The notes under the pieces are model-generated. The model saw only the letters and a list, made by a program, of their open reading frames with translations, did not search any database and was not told where the DNA came from. DNA of 64,000 bases from Pristionchus mayeri (taxonomy: Eukaryota > Nematoda > Chromadorea > Rhabditida > Neodiplogasteridae). Made by a program: the position numbers and the translations under genes. This document shows, piece after piece, positions 62,361-64,000 of the stretch. The first letter of the stretch is position 1, and each line of letters opens with the position of its first letter. The stretch lies in the NCBI GenBank assembly GCA_036245805.1, contig BTRK01000006.1:56847257-56911256 (forward strand), read 5' to 3'.

Positions 62361-63502
62361 ACAAATATGAAATATGTTTTACAAATTTTTAAATAATAGG
62401 ACGGTCATTATTTATTAAAGAAACAAATTAATTGATGCCTTTTTGAAAAAGTCATGAAGTTGCTCCAATGAAAATTAGTTGACCCACCGGACTTTTGCAG
62501 TGTACGGTAATCGATCGGCCCGCGGTTTTGGGGAAATGGTTGGGTCGGCCAGAGAAGTGCGAGCGCTCTTTTGGATTGCAGAAATTTCGCACGGTTTTTG
62601 CGCTAATCACGTCACCTGGACACACGGACAAAGAGACACGGTTTTTTGAATGTCCTGAAAATTTTGCCGAGGGGACCCAAAGTGGACATGTGCGTAATGG
62701 GCATGTGCCCCGATGCCGCACGCAGCGCCCCCACCCCCACACCCCCACAAACCCCCCATCAAAAAAGCTTACGGATTACTGGTAATGTAGCAATGAAGCG
62801 CACTAGAGGACGGATCGCGGTTACACTAATTAGGACAAGAACAATGTCGCAGTTGATATATCAAAGGCAGCATGACGTAATAATTCAAGAACAGACTTAG
62901 CGTGTAAGCAAAAACGCTGAATGTAGTGTTCAGCGGCTGAGATCGCGTATGGAGATAAGAAAGAAGGGAAGACGAATTGTAGGTTGCGTGAACTTACGAA
63001 TTTCAGCACACGAATTAAGGCTACTATCAGAAATAAACGATTGGTTGCCGTAAGCTCCACCATGTCTCTCTCATTTCCGTCGTGTCAACGTCGTTAGCGG
63101 CTCTGGGGACGTCTGATTCAAGTGTGTGGAACTTTCTTGTTACTCGAGACCCCTGACATTGAGCTGACTCAGATGAGCAGCATCGCATATATTTTGGCAA
63201 CCCGAATATTCCAACGCATAATTTTTCTCCTGACCAAACATCATTTCTCTTCATGCAATGCTTTCCTTTTTAGGCACAAAAAAAGGAAAAAAAGTTTTTT
63301 TTCTCATGCAAATCTGATTAATGCTCAGCGGTGACTAGGACGTATTCTAATCTGCGGATCAGTTGCACTCTTCCTTTAATCCGGGAGCAGACGTCTGATA
63401 CGGTGAATGCTTGACTGATGGACGGATAGGCTGGATTACAGATGGCGCCAGCACGAATTATTGCTCAAAATAGCTCAGTGTTCACGCATTTCTCGCCTTG
63501 AA

Positions 63503-64000
63503 ATGCGGTTACTTCTACTCATCTACTCGATCTTAGGTCAGCTCTCGTGTATTGCATGATTATTAGCATGTATATACCATCTTTGTATCTATGTATCGTG
63601 TATAACCATCTTTGAGCTCTCTTAAGGAAAGTCAAAATGTTCAAACATGAAAATAGTCAGAAAAGTTTGCACCAACCTGATACAACAGCACGGTGCTATC
63701 TGTCTCTCAGAATGTCCGACTTTTGTATTCCGTGTTTCTGTGTTTTATAGATGTGTTTCCAGAAATCACTGTCCACTGGTCACTGGTCACTGGTGATTGT
63801 CCAGTGGGATTCGAAGTAGTGCATGGAGAATGCCGAGGATTGTACGAGAAGGTCTTCTCGTCGAAGGCAGACACGCTGAATGTCGCCATCGAAAAGTGTC
63901 GAGAAATAGATCAGCATCCAATAATAATTCGGAATATCAATGTCAGTTCAAATATTATAAAACTATCAACACCCTTTTTTCAGGATCAACTTTATTGGCT
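63503..64000 (+). CDS. CTLD protein, copy C, 5' part only
   Basis: Three exons seen: 63503-63536, 63751-63940 and 63984-64000 (runs off the window). The first has the 34-nt signal-exon design of copies A and B (MRLLLLIYSIL). The second gives a CTLD start: GDCPVGFEVVHGECRGLY, then AIEKCREIDQHPIIIRNIN. The third begins DQLYW, the next CTLD block. All three phases match copies A and B. It points the opposite way to A and B. A mariner-type right end (TTTGCACCAACCTGA, about 63665-63680) lies in intron 1. The rest of the domain order is outside the window. Confidence 0.8.

Larger units (their letters stand above)
59264..63502. repeat. Tandem repeat field between divergent lectin genes
   Basis: Units starting GCAACTAGTGGGCAACTACG or a variant occur at about 59333, 60165, 60746, 61311 and 62069, giving spacings near 580, 565 and 760 bp. 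Shared blocks include TATTCCGGATGGGGACATAC and CCACGGCTACGGGTTACGGT. An 85-residue frame at 61622-61879 lies within one unit and has a broken counterpart at about 62450-62610, so it is not called as a gene. TATCAAAGGCAGCATGA with flanks is shared by 59056-59150 (intron 1 of copy B) and 62800-62885. Confidence 0.7.

Noticed and set aside
1..64000. CRISPR arrays, operons with ribosome binding sites, or other bacterial features
   Set aside because: The window is plainly eukaryotic; repeats are palindromic transposons and tandem satellites, not regular short direct repeats with unique spacers.

Overview
This window is eukaryotic and almost certainly from a free-living nematode. Genes are split into many short exons (60-250 bp) with GT-AG introns ending in TTTCAG or TTGCAG. 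Coding exons are GC-rich at third positions, and the families are typically nematode: multi-CTLD lectins, a short-N-terminus serpentine receptor, an mtm-9 orthologue and class 3 lipases. Gene structure and codon use suggest a diplogastrid such as Pristionchus; that assignment is inference. All gene models were read by eye. For seven of them (metallophosphoesterase, small peptide precursor, mtm-9, lipase, P2RX7_C-like protein and both long lectin genes) the summed exon lengths are exact multiples of three.

Layout. 1-2.0 kb is purine-rich sequence with no gene seen. 2.0-7.4 kb (+) is a secreted calcineurin-like metallophosphoesterase. 9.1-9.6 kb (+) is a tiny secreted peptide precursor ending in a Cys-ringed peptide. 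10.6-19.2 kb (+) is the pseudophosphatase mtm-9 (MTMR9), with a mariner element and a MITE in its largest intron. 20.4-24.1 kb (+) is a CDK1-like kinase that lacks one base near its start; it holds a tRNA-Val gene, a mini-Helitron and MITEs in its introns. 25.4-33.7 kb (+) is a secreted class 3 lipase. Its 5.9 kb intron carries two genes on the opposite strand: a decayed THAP/DDE transposase and an intact P2X7-C-terminus-like protein. 34.1-35.0 kb (+) is an orphan secreted protein. 35.5-36.5 kb (-) holds fragments of a membrane protein. 37.6-41.0 kb (+) is a serpentine chemoreceptor.

42.4-64 kb is the most unusual part: a local cluster of three related genes. Two tandem minus-strand genes (42.4-54.1 and 54.5-59.3 kb) encode single-pass membrane proteins that alternate C-type lectin domains with fascin-like beta-trefoil units. 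A third starts at 63.5 kb on the plus strand and runs off the end. Two introns of the first copy have grown to about 3.8 and 4.0 kb by nested insertion of foldback elements and four mariner-type ends, while the same introns in its neighbour are 75 and 47 bp. The space between the divergent genes is filled with roughly 0.57 kb tandem repeats that carry tRNA-like modules.

The genes do not form one pathway. The common theme is secreted or cell-surface proteins (phosphoesterase, peptide, lipase, lectins, receptor) plus two conserved intracellular regulators (mtm-9, CDK), heavily invaded by non-autonomous DNA transposons.
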